In this document: positions 1-7,130 of the stretch, piece by piece
Layout: each line of letters opens with the position of its first letter
How positions within the stretch are numbered: the first letter of the stretch is position 1
Assembly: GCA_012799545.1 (NCBI GenBank)
Contig: JAAZLA010000144.1
Coordinates: 1 to 9,131 of the forward strand
From: Treponema sp.
GTDB taxonomy: Bacteria > Spirochaetota > Spirochaetia > Treponematales > Treponemataceae
Length of the DNA stretch: 9,131 nucleotides
Direction of reading: 5' to 3'
The notes under the pieces: model-generated
Database searches by the model: none
The model's input: only the letters and a program-made list of their open reading frames with translations
What the model was told of the DNA's origin: nothing
Translations under genes and position numbers: made by a program

Positions 1-228
1 GATTCTATACTGACAAAAAATATTAGCCATGCACAAAAATTTCAAAACCAAGTTGACTCATCCTGTGTCTATGTAAACGCTTCAACACGATTTACCGATG
101 GCGGAGTCTTTGGCTTTGGTGCTGAACTCGGCATAAGCACACAAAAATTCCACGTACGCGGTCCCATGGGGCTTTCGGCTCTTACCACAGAAAAATATCT
201 CATCGACGGCGAAGGACATATTCGATAA
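1..228 (+). CDS. proA: Gamma-glutamyl phosphate reductase, C-terminal 75 residues (5' end outside window)
   Basis: ProA reduces gamma-glutamyl phosphate to glutamate-5-semialdehyde with NADPH, the second step of proline synthesis from glutamate in the cytoplasm. The window opens in frame inside the gene. The visible residues contain the ProA C-terminal signature VNASTRFTDGG, then FGFGAELGISTQK and RGPMGL, followed by a short tail ending GEGHIR. These are hallmarks of the aldehyde-dehydrogenase-fold ProA family. The catalytic cysteine lies upstream and cannot be checked. The stop codon TAA (226-228) shares its last base with the ATG of proB, so the two genes are translated as a coupled pair. 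The order proA then proB is the reverse of the E. coli operon. No defect is visible in this portion. Confidence 0.93.
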   Translation, partial: DSILTKNISHAQKFQNQVDSSCVYVNASTRFTDGGVFGFGAELGISTQKFHVRGPMGLSALTTEKYLIDGEGHIR

Positions 229-1067
229 TGAGCGAAACAATAGATACATACAACGCAGGGAAAAATTCTTGTCCCACAATACAAGAAATTCTCAAAACAG
301 CTCGAAAAATTGTTATAAAGATAGGTTCAAACACGCTTGCAACAAGCGACGGAAAAATAAACATCCCTTTCATGGAATCATTTGCCCTACAATGTGCATC
401 CCTCATGAAAAAAGGAAAACAAATCGTTATTGTCTCATCTGGCGCGCAAGTTGCAGGACTTTCTACTATCGATCGATGGGAGAGAAAAAAAGACATACAC
501 TATCGACAGGCTTTGTGCGCAATCGGGCAAGTTGAACTTATGGACAACTGGCGAAATGCCTTTTGGAAAAACAATATTCATATAGGACAATTATTGCTCA
601 CAAAAGATGACTTTCACGATGACAATAGAACCCTCAATATGCGAAACACACTTTTTACCCTTGTCGATGAAGGCGTTATACCTATTATCAATGAAAATGA
701 CTCTGTTTCCACTGAAGAAATTCGCATTGGTGATAACGACAATTTAAGCGCCCTCACCGCAATTTTGTGGAATGCTGACCTTCTCGTTCTGTTTAGCGAC
801 ATAGATGGTGTCTACACGGATAATCCAAAAACAAATCCCGAAGCAAAACTCATAGAATATGTTCCAAGCATGGACGATTTGCGTGCAAGTATTCGACTTG
901 GGAGCGCAAACTCCTTTGGTACCGGTGGTATGAACACAAAACTTGAAGCTGCGGACAAACTCACTTCCTACGGCATTCCTATGATACTTGCAAATGGCTC
1001 CCATGAAAAAATCTTGGAAAAACTTGCAGACGGTAGCCAAAAAGCGACACTTTTTTGTGCAGAATAA
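228..1067 (+). CDS. proB: Glutamate 5-kinase, single-domain form without PUA domain
   Basis: ProB phosphorylates glutamate with ATP to gamma-glutamyl phosphate, the committed and usually proline-inhibited step, and passes this unstable product to ProA. The amino-acid-kinase fold is complete: phosphate-binding VIKIGSN (residues 29-35), VSSGA (69-73), GQVELM (100-105), PIINENDSV (152-160), GDNDNLSAL (168-176), SDIDGVY (190-196) and a late GTGGMNTKLEAA substrate/ATP-site motif. At 279 residues it ends just after the kinase core (ATLFCAE), whereas E. coli ProB (367 residues) adds a PUA domain. About 25 residues precede the first beta strand. The ATG at 228 is chosen because it overlaps the proA stop and has GAAGGA at 211-216; the next Met is residue 49, inside the fold. 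A six-T run near the 3' end lies where the +1 frame stays open for another 31 codons (see findings). Confidence 0.95.
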   Translation: MSETIDTYNAGKNSCPTIQEILKTARKIVIKIGSNTLATSDGKINIPFMESFALQCASLMKKGKQIVIVSSGAQVAGLSTIDRWERKKDIHYRQALCAIGQVELMDNWRNAFWKNNIHIGQLLLTKDDFHDDNRTLNMRNTLFTLVDEGVIPIINENDSVSTEEIRIGDNDNLSALTAILWNADLLVLFSDIDGVYTDNPKTNPEAKLIEYVPSMDDLRASIRLGSANSFGTGGMNTKLEAADKLTSYGIPMILANGSHEKILEKLADGSQKATLFCAE

Positions 1068-1162
1068 GCTGGGTCTACAAAAACAGCTAGAAATTGCCGA
1101 TACTATAGCAAAGCCTCCTTTTTTTACCAAAGAGGGCGTATACAAAAAAATCTAAGGAAAAC
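1068..1162 (+). other. proB-proC intergenic region
   Basis: This 95-base spacer shows no convincing promoter or terminator. A weak imperfect pairing is possible around CCTCC (1114-1118) and GAGGG (1132-1136), but it lacks a following T-run. The +1 frame relative to proB is open through it, ending at TAA 1153-1155 directly on the proC Shine-Dalgarno, and could encode a short peptide or a ProB tail. Without a visible terminator, proC is most simply read as part of the proA-proB transcript. Confidence 0.4.
1154..1158 (+). promoter_or_regulatory. Shine-Dalgarno of proC, decides between two adjacent ATGs
   Basis: AAGGA lies 4 bases before the ATG at 1163 and 7 bases before the ATG at 1166. The 7-base spacing is closer to the usual optimum, and starting at 1166 gives the common ProC opening MNKIGILGCG, so the second ATG is preferred. 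Both starts differ by only one methionine. Confidence 0.6.
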
Positions 1163-1165
1163 ATG

Positions 1166-1999
1166 ATGAATAAAATAGGAATACTCGGTTGTGGTGTAAT
1201 GGGTGAGGCTCTAGCAAAGGCAATGCTAAAAAAAACAGAAGGCAAAAATATTTTTCTATTTGATATAGATACGGAGCGCACAAAAAAGCTTGCCGAAAAA
1301 TTCTCTTGTAAAATAGCCGCATCGAGCAAGGACTTGGTAAAAACCGTCGATTTTCTTTTATTGGCTATAAAACCCATCCATGTAAAAAATCTCCTCACAG
1401 AGATTGCCTCAGAATACTATCAAAAAAAATCTGTTTTAATTTCGATTGTTGCAGGTATACAGATAGAAAGTCTTGAAAACATGCTCTATTCTGCCTTGCC
1501 CTTAGAAACAGAAGAAAAAAGAGCCCTTCCTATTATTCGGCTTATGCCAAACGTAAGCGTTCTTGTCGAAGAAGGGATGATAGCCTTCAGCAGCAATGAT
1601 GCGGTACAAACAAAAGAAAAAGACTTTGTTATCGATATACTTGAAAAAACGGGAAAAATAGAGCTTGTTCCCGAAAATCTTATGGATGCAGTTACAGCTA
1701 TTTCGGGCAGTGGACCAGCCTACGGCTTTCTGTTTATAGAAGCGCTTGCAGATGCTGCAGTACTCTTGGGTATACCAAGAAAACAAGCCTATATCTATGC
1801 AGCACAAACACTTAAAGGAGCCGCTGAAATGGTACTCGAAACGGGTGAGCAACCAGGGGTGCTAAAAGACTCCGTTTGTTCACCCGGTGGAACAACGATA
1901 GAGGCTGTAAAAAAACTTGAAGAAAAAGGTTTTCGTTCAGCTATTATGGAAGCTGCCGAAGCTGCCTTCAAAAAAAGCCGTTCTCTCGGGAAAAAATAA
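1166..1999 (+). CDS. proC: Pyrroline-5-carboxylate reductase
   Basis: ProC reduces 1-pyrroline-5-carboxylate to L-proline with NAD(P)H, the last step of the pathway begun by the adjacent proB and proA. The protein is 277 residues from this start (278 from the ATG at 1163), the normal family size. The N-terminal Rossmann fold has the dinucleotide motif GCGVMG (residues 8-13). The C-terminal helical dimerisation/catalytic domain has AISGSGPAY (178-186) and the family signature DSVCSPGGTTIEAV starting at residue 235. No key motif is missing. The gene follows proB by about 95 bases without an evident terminator or promoter, so cotranscription is likely. It ends 62 bases before purL, which has its own promoter. 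Confidence 0.96.
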   Translation: MNKIGILGCGVMGEALAKAMLKKTEGKNIFLFDIDTERTKKLAEKFSCKIAASSKDLVKTVDFLLLAIKPIHVKNLLTEIASEYYQKKSVLISIVAGIQIESLENMLYSALPLETEEKRALPIIRLMPNVSVLVEEGMIAFSSNDAVQTKEKDFVIDILEKTGKIELVPENLMDAVTAISGSGPAYGFLFIEALADAAVLLGIPRKQAYIYAAQTLKGAAEMVLETGEQPGVLKDSVCSPGGTTIEAVKKLEEKGFRSAIMEAAEAAFKKSRSLGKK

Positions 2000-2009
2000 T
2001 TTTAAAATA

Positions 2010-2021
2010 AACAGCCCTGTT
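2010..2021. repeat. Short inverted repeat just upstream of the purL -35 box
   Basis: AACAG-CC-CTGTT is a perfect 5-bp dyad centred about 12 bases before the purL -35 hexamer. A two-base spacer is too tight for an RNA hairpin, but the dyad could be a protein-binding half-site pair. An AT palindrome (TTTTAAAA, 2000-2007) lies next to it. No known regulator is assigned, and a 5-bp dyad can occur by chance. Confidence 0.2.
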
Positions 2022-2024
2022 CCA

Positions 2025-2053
2025 TTGAAAAAAGCCTAAATTTACACTATAAT
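2025..2053 (+). promoter_or_regulatory. Sigma-70-type promoter of purL
   Basis: The -35 hexamer TTGAAA (2025-2030) is separated by exactly 17 bases from a perfect -10 hexamer TATAAT (2048-2053). This is one mismatch from consensus overall with ideal spacing. Transcription would start about 6 to 8 bases after the -10, at roughly 2060-2062, which coincides with the purL ATG (2062-2064). The implied transcript is therefore leaderless or has at most about two leader bases. Confidence 0.75.
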
Positions 2054-2061
2054 TCGGTATC

Positions 2062-5000
2062 ATGTATAGAATTTATGTAGAAAAGAAAACAGGCTTCCAA
2101 GTTGAAGCACAAAAAGCTGAGCAAGAGCTTAAAGATTTTTTAGGCATCAAAGACCTAAAATCATGTCGTTTCCTCATTCGCTACGACATTGAAAACCTCC
2201 CCCTCGCTCTTAGCTCGAAGGCTATGGACGAAGTATTTGTCACAGAGCAAACCGATAAGGTTTTTATCAATCATATTCCACTTGTAGAAGATGATATTGT
2301 TATTGCTTGGGAGTTTCACCATGGGCAATACGATCAAAGAGCTCTTTCTGCGCAAGAGGCTTTAAACCTTCTGCTTGTAAAACATAAGGCTACAGCACAA
2401 GATGATACAAAAAAAGCCATTATAGTAAAACCTGCAAAAATGCTTATTTTACAAGGCGATATAAACGCTTCTGATATAAAAAAAATAGAATCTTATTTTA
2501 TAAATGAGGTTGATTCTCAAAAAGCACACCTTGATATTCCTAAAACGCTTTCAAAAGCTATCCCTGAACCAAAAACAATTCCTTTCTACCAAGATTTTAT
2601 CAAGCTCGATGAAAAAGGCTTGCTTGCTTTTCGAGAAGAACAGGGTTTTGCAATGGACAATGCGGACTTAGTTTTTGTACAAGACTATTTCAAAAAAGAA
2701 GGTCGCGACCCAAGCGAAACAGAAATGCGTGTTTTAGACACCTATTGGTCAGACCACTGTCGACATACAACTTTTAACACAATCCTCGACGATATAGAAA
2801 TAGAAGAGGGTTATTTTACCGACTTATTTGAAAAATCACTAGAATCCTATACAACATTACGAACAGAAATACATACAACAAAAGAAAAACCCATAACGCT
2901 CATGGATATGGCTACGATTGGAGCAAAATATCTAAAAAAAGAGGGCAAGTTAGACGATTTAGAAGAGTCTGAAGAGATAAACGCCTGTTCTGTTTTTATA
3001 GATGTGCATACTGAAAATGCCGAAACCAAAGAAAAGCAAACAGAAAAATGGCTTCTTATGTTCAAAAATGAAACCCACAACCATCCAACAGAAATTGAAC
3101 CTTTTGGTGGAGCAAATACCTGTGTCGGAGGTGGCATTCGCGATCCACTTTCTGGGCGTGCATGGGTCTATCAGGGTATGAGAATAACAGGCTCTGCAAA
3201 TCCACGCAGAACGCTGGAAAAAACACGCGAAGGAAAGCTCCCTCAGAGAAAAATTACAAAAGATGCCACAGCCGGCTTTAGTACCTATAGCAATCAAATT
3301 GGTTTAAATGCTTCGCAAGCGGTAGAAATATATCATCCTGGCTATGAAGCAAAACGAATGGAACTCGGCGCTCTCATCGCAGCAGCGCCAGCAGAGCAGG
3401 TAAAACGAGGTATACCACAGGCCGGAGATCTCGTTATCCTCCTCGGTGCAAAAACAGGGCGTGACGGCATAGGAGGAGCGACGAGTTCATCCCGTGTGCA
3501 AACCGCTGAATCTGTCGAAACAGCCTCTGCTGAAGTACAAAAAGGTGACCCACTAGAAGAGCGAAAAATCTTACGTCTTTTTAGAAATTCTAAAGTTAGT
3601 AGCATCATAAAACGATGCAATGATTTTGGGGCAGGTGGGGTTTCTGTTGCTGTTGGAGAACTCGCTCCAGGGCTTCATATTAACCTTGACGCCATCCCTA
3701 CAAAATACGAAGGCTTAAACGGCACAGAGCTGGCTATTTCAGAATCGCAAGAACGTATGGCTGTTGTTATCGATGCAAAGGATTTAGACTTTCTCCTTGA
3801 AGAAGCCGAAAAAGAAAATCTCAAGGGGACAGTTATCGCGAGGGTAACAGATACAAATCGTCTTGTTATGCAATGGAAGGAACAAACAATAGTCGATTTG
3901 GATCGAAACTTCCTCGATACTGCTGGTGCCAAGCGTCATGCAAAAGCAAAAATCACAGAACCAAATCGTATTTATTCGCCTCTTGCTCGCCCACTCGATG
4001 CGGTGCAATTAGTATTAAATGACGAAAGTCGGGGACGTTGCAAAAAAGAAACGCTCAAGGATGCATGGTTCACAAATATGAGCAGTCTCGCTTGTTGCTC
4101 ACAAGAAGGAATGACTGAACAATTTGATGCGTCTATCGGAGCAAATTCTCTGCTTTTTCCTATGGGTGGAAAAACACAAAGCACACCAGAAGTAGCCTCC
4201 GTTGCAAAAATTCCCGTATTAAGTCCAAAAGAAACAAGCACAACCAGTATCATGGCCTATGGATTCGACCCGCTCGTCGCACAGTGGAGTCCCTGGCATG
4301 GTGCCCAAGTTGCGGTGCTAGAATCTTTGGCAAAAATAGTTTCTGTTGGAGGAAGTTTAGAAAAAACCCGTTTAAGCTTCCAAGAATATTTTGAACGAAC
4401 TGACTCGCCAGAAACCTGGGGGAAACCCACTGCAGCTCTTCTTGGTGCCCTCGATGCACAAAAAGCGATGGAAATTCCTAGCATCGGCGGGAAAGATAGT
4501 ATGTCAGGCAATTTTGATGACTTAAAAGTACCTCCAGCCTTAATATCCTTTGCCTTCAGCTCTTCTGATGAAGAAAACCTCATTTCTGGCGCTTTTAAAC
4601 AGGGCGATTCCTACGTATATGCTGCAATTCAAGCCTATACCGAAATGCTTGCACCCGATTTTGACGCTTTCAAAGAAAATTATGCACATATTAAAAATGC
4701 ACTTAAAGAAGAAAATATACTTTCAATGTATCCCGTAGGAGCAGGTGGTATTTCTGAAGCAATTTCAAAAATGAGCTTTGGTAACGAGATAGGTTGTACC
4801 ATAGAAAACGGTGTGCAAGAATTGCTTTTTGTACCCATGTACGGCACGATAATTGTTGAAACAAGAGAAAAAATTGATACGTCAAAGATACGCTGGCTAT
4901 ATATTGGGCGGACGCAAGAAAAGCCCGTCCTTAACCTCGGCTTACATTGCTATGACGGTGGCAAGAAAAATAAAACAAAAGAAACGGAGATTCAAAATAT

Positions 5001-5997
5001 TGAAATTTCAATAAAAGAGCTAAAAGAAGCATGGAAAAAACCCCTTTCTACTGTTTTTCCTGTTGAATCCACAGAAAAAATCCAAAAAATACCCGGTTTT
5101 GCAAAAAAACGACATTCGTCCCTCAAAAAACACGATAGGGCTTTAAAAAATAAAAATTTTTATCATATAAAAGAAAAAAAACCACTTGTTTTACTTCCGG
5201 TTTTCCCTGGAACCAACGGCGAATACGACATGGAAAGAGCCTTTACTCTCGCTGGGGCGAAAACAAAAACGCTTGTTTTCAGAAATAAAACCGAGGAGTC
5301 TACAATTGAATCCTTTGAAGCTTTGAAAAAAGCCATCCTTGAAGCTGAAATTCTTGCATTTTCTGGCGGCTTTAGTCTTGCAGGTGAACCAGATGGACTT
5401 GGTAAATACACCGCATCAATACTCCAGTATCCCCTTATAAAAGATGCTATTATGCAATTTTTGTCAAAAGATCGCCTCATACTTGGTATCGGAGATGGCT
5501 TTCACGCACTTTTACGCTCAGGACTCATTCCCTTTGGCAAAGTTCAAGAAAACACTACCGGACCAATACTGGTCGCAAACAGAATTGGAAAACATATATC
5601 TCGAATGCTTGATACAAAAATCATCTCAGCTATTTCTCCCTGGGCACCAAAAGAAAGCTTAAAAGACAGCATCTATCGCTTGCCTTTTTCAAGCACAGAT
5701 GGACGTCTTGTGCTTGAAAAAGAAGTTGCAAAGCAATTGTTCAAAAATGGACAAGTTTTTTCCCAATACGTAGATGCAGATGGCATAATAGCAAAAACGG
5801 AAACTCAAAACCCAAGTGCATCTTTTTATGCAATTGAAGGTCTTACCGACCCAAGTGGAAAAATACTGGGAAAAATGGCACATAATGAAAGAAGTATTTC
5901 TTTTAAAGAAATAAAAAATGCAACTGAACTCTTAAAAAACATCCCAGGAAACAAAAACCAAGATATTTTTAGTGCAGGTGTATCTTTTTTTAATTAA
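2062..5997 (+). CDS. purL: Phosphoribosylformylglycinamidine (FGAM) synthase, long clade II form with degenerate glutaminase domain
   Basis: This enzyme converts FGAR to FGAM using ATP and ammonia normally released from glutamine, the fourth step of de novo purine synthesis. The 1311 residues have the long PurL layout: a PurS-like N-terminal region opening MYRIYVEKKTGF, a linker with YWSDHCRHTTF (228-237), a first synthase half with NETHNHPTEIEPFGG (336-350), a second half with MAYGFDP and IGGKDSMSG (808-816), then a glutaminase-like domain from about 1041 (PVFPGTN at 1046-1052). The synthase motifs are intact. The glutaminase is not: the expected nucleophile motif (GxCNGxQ) reads GIGDGFH, with Gly1144 in place of Cys and His1148 in place of Gln. 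The usual SHGEGRF region reads SSTDGRL (1210-1216), while His1274 and Glu1276 remain. The start is fixed by the family N-terminus although no Shine-Dalgarno is present. It is a monocistronic unit with its own promoter and terminator. Confidence 0.96.
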   Translation: MYRIYVEKKTGFQVEAQKAEQELKDFLGIKDLKSCRFLIRYDIENLPLALSSKAMDEVFVTEQTDKVFINHIPLVEDDIVIAWEFHHGQYDQRALSAQEALNLLLVKHKATAQDDTKKAIIVKPAKMLILQGDINASDIKKIESYFINEVDSQKAHLDIPKTLSKAIPEPKTIPFYQDFIKLDEKGLLAFREEQGFAMDNADLVFVQDYFKKEGRDPSETEMRVLDTYWSDHCRHTTFNTILDDIEIEEGYFTDLFEKSLESYTTLRTEIHTTKEKPITLMDMATIGAKYLKKEGKLDDLEESEEINACSVFIDVHTENAETKEKQTEKWLLMFKNETHNHPTEIEPFGGANTCVGGGIRDPLSGRAWVYQGMRITGSANPRRTLEKTREGKLPQRKITKDATAGFSTYSNQIGLNASQAVEIYHPGYEAKRMELGALIAAAPAEQVKRGIPQAGDLVILLGAKTGRDGIGGATSSSRVQTAESVETASAEVQKGDPLEERKILRLFRNSKVSSIIKRCNDFGAGGVSVAVGELAPGLHINLDAIPTKYEGLNGTELAISESQERMAVVIDAKDLDFLLEEAEKENLKGTVIARVTDTNRLVMQWKEQTIVDLDRNFLDTAGAKRHAKAKITEPNRIYSPLARPLDAVQLVLNDESRGRCKKETLKDAWFTNMSSLACCSQEGMTEQFDASIGANSLLFPMGGKTQSTPEVASVAKIPVLSPKETSTTSIMAYGFDPLVAQWSPWHGAQVAVLESLAKIVSVGGSLEKTRLSFQEYFERTDSPETWGKPTAALLGALDAQKAMEIPSIGGKDSMSGNFDDLKVPPALISFAFSSSDEENLISGAFKQGDSYVYAAIQAYTEMLAPDFDAFKENYAHIKNALKEENILSMYPVGAGGISEAISKMSFGNEIGCTIENGVQELLFVPMYGTIIVETREKIDTSKIRWLYIGRTQEKPVLNLGLHCYDGGKKNKTKETEIQNIEISIKELKEAWKKPLSTVFPVESTEKIQKIPGFAKKRHSSLKKHDRALKNKNFYHIKEKKPLVLLPVFPGTNGEYDMERAFTLAGAKTKTLVFRNKTEESTIESFEALKKAILEAEILAFSGGFSLAGEPDGLGKYTASILQYPLIKDAIMQFLSKDRLILGIGDGFHALLRSGLIPFGKVQENTTGPILVANRIGKHISRMLDTKIISAISPWAPKESLKDSIYRLPFSSTDGRLVLEKEVAKQLFKNGQVFSQYVDADGIIAKTETQNPSASFYAIEGLTDPSGKILGKMAHNERSISFKEIKNATELLKNIPGNKNQDIFSAGVSFFN

Positions 5998-6025
5998 GTT
6001 CGTTATTATGGTATGGTATAGAAAA

Positions 6026-6068
6026 AACAGTGCTTTTTGCAATAAAGAGCACTGTTCATTTATTTTAA
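6026..6068 (+). terminator. Probable intrinsic terminator after purL
   Basis: A 9-bp perfect stem, AACAGTGCT (6026-6034) with AGCACTGTT (6048-6056), is extended inward by four more pairs (TTTT with AAAG, one a G-U pair). This gives a 13-bp stem with a five-base loop (GCAAT, 6039-6043). A T-rich but interrupted stretch follows (CATTTATTTT). A run of A precedes the left arm, so it may act on both strands. It begins 28 bases after the purL stop and separates purL from the downstream unit. Confidence 0.75.
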
Positions 6069-6128
6069 ATTTATATAAAAGTCAAATTGAAAAACTGCTT
6101 TTCTCATTGACTTTTCTTAGGAGCAGTA

Positions 6129-7130
6129 ATGAAATCAATTACATTTAAATCAATTAGCAAGTTGATCCCTTTTCTAGTAATAATCCTTTTGCTAATCGCC
6201 TGTTCAAGTACCCCAACAGAAGCACACTGGTTGTACGACTACGAAGAAGCACAAGGGCTTGCTGAGCAAGAAAACAAAAACATTCTCTTGTTTTTTGTTG
6301 GATCAGACTGGGATGAGGTAAGTATAGCACTTTCAAACGACATTTTCCCTTCAAAACCATTTCTATCAAAAATTGCCTCAGAATATATCTTAGTTCAACT
6401 CGACTTCCCAGAAGATGAAGACCTCATCACAGAAGAACAGTTTTATAGAAATTATGATGTGGCAAATCGTTTTGCCCTTGAGGGTATTCCGTCAGCTGTT
6501 CTCACAACCAAAGAAGGTTATGTTATAGATAAATATAATGAAATAGCTGATGATGAAATAAGTGATGCCGAAAAAGCTGCTGATTTTATAAAGCAAATTC
6601 AAAAATCCAAGAAAAAATCAACAACTATTATCTCCACGGTAAAAAAAATGGATAAGGCAGAAGGACCTAAAAAAGCAAAACTTGTAGACACAATCTTAAA
6701 CCAACTGAACTCCGACTATACCTATCTTCATTCAGAATTAATTGCACAAATTCCAGAACACGATCCAGATAATACAACAAAACTATATGAAAAATACTTG
6801 TTGCAACTTACTTATCCTAAATCGATGGAAGCCTTGTATGCAGGTGACTATGAAAATGCAATACAAATGCTTGTTGAAGTTGCAGAAAATAAAAAAATCT
6901 CTAAAAAAGATTCTCAAGAAGCATACTATACCGCTGCCTACTTAAACGCACAAATGGGATTAGAAGATGAGCAAACAATTGCCTATTTGCAACTTGCCTA
7001 TGATGTAGATCCCGAATCCGAAATTGCACAAAACGTGCAACAAATTATTTCAATGATTCAGCTTGAAATGGCAGAGAAGCAAAATACAGACTTCTCAGAA
7101 GAATATCTAACTGAGGACAATGCGAACTAA
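6129..7130 (+). CDS. Predicted lipoprotein with a thioredoxin-like domain lacking CXXC, plus helical repeat region
   Basis: The exact function is not known to me. The N-terminus has a basic start, a hydrophobic stretch (residues 12-24) and a lipobox LIAC with Cys25, so it should be lipidated and membrane-anchored outside the cytoplasm. Residues 34-158 resemble the thioredoxin-like family with an opening such as WLYDYEEAQGLAEQENKNI, then LLFFVGSDW (53-61) and a cis-proline loop GIPSAVL (119-125). Active members carry CXXC right after GSDW; here residues 62-65 are Asp-Glu-Val-Ser, and Cys25 is the only cysteine. Residues about 165-320 are helical and TPR-like (ALYAGDYENAIQMLVEVA, then AAYLNAQMG). 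TAGGAG (6118-6123) stands 5 bases before the ATG. Upstream only a lone TATAAA (6074-6079) is seen, without a good -35. The gene overlaps the next by 11 bases. A binding or chaperone-like scaffold role is an inference. Confidence 0.82.
   Translation: MKSITFKSISKLIPFLVIILLLIACSSTPTEAHWLYDYEEAQGLAEQENKNILLFFVGSDWDEVSIALSNDIFPSKPFLSKIASEYILVQLDFPEDEDLITEEQFYRNYDVANRFALEGIPSAVLTTKEGYVIDKYNEIADDEISDAEKAADFIKQIQKSKKKSTTIISTVKKMDKAEGPKKAKLVDTILNQLNSDYTYLHSELIAQIPEHDPDNTTKLYEKYLLQLTYPKSMEALYAGDYENAIQMLVEVAENKKISKKDSQEAYYTAAYLNAQMGLEDEQTIAYLQLAYDVDPESEIAQNVQQIISMIQLEMAEKQNTDFSEEYLTEDNAN

Noticed and set aside
1087..1107. Separate proC promoter around TACTAT (1101-1106)
   Set aside because: No acceptable -35 hexamer is found at 16-18 bases upstream.
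744..1145. Antisense open frame of 133 codons across the proB 3' end
   Set aside because: It lies opposite a well-supported proB, has no recognisable motif and a Cys/Phe/Ile-rich composition typical of a shadow frame.
2000..2061. Purine riboswitch or other leader RNA before purL
   Set aside because: The promoter occupies the last part of a 62-base gap and the predicted transcript starts at the ATG, so no space remains for an aptamer.
5161..5997. purL as a pseudogene because of its degenerate glutaminase motifs
   Set aside because: The frame is unbroken to the normal C-terminus (NKDQ-like tail and final GVSFFN), and much of the fold signature is kept, which argues for selection to retain the domain.
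5998..6128. Small gene or RNA between purL and the lipoprotein gene
   Set aside because: The 131 bases are explained by the terminator hairpin and an AT-rich leader; no start codon with ribosome site opens a frame of useful length.
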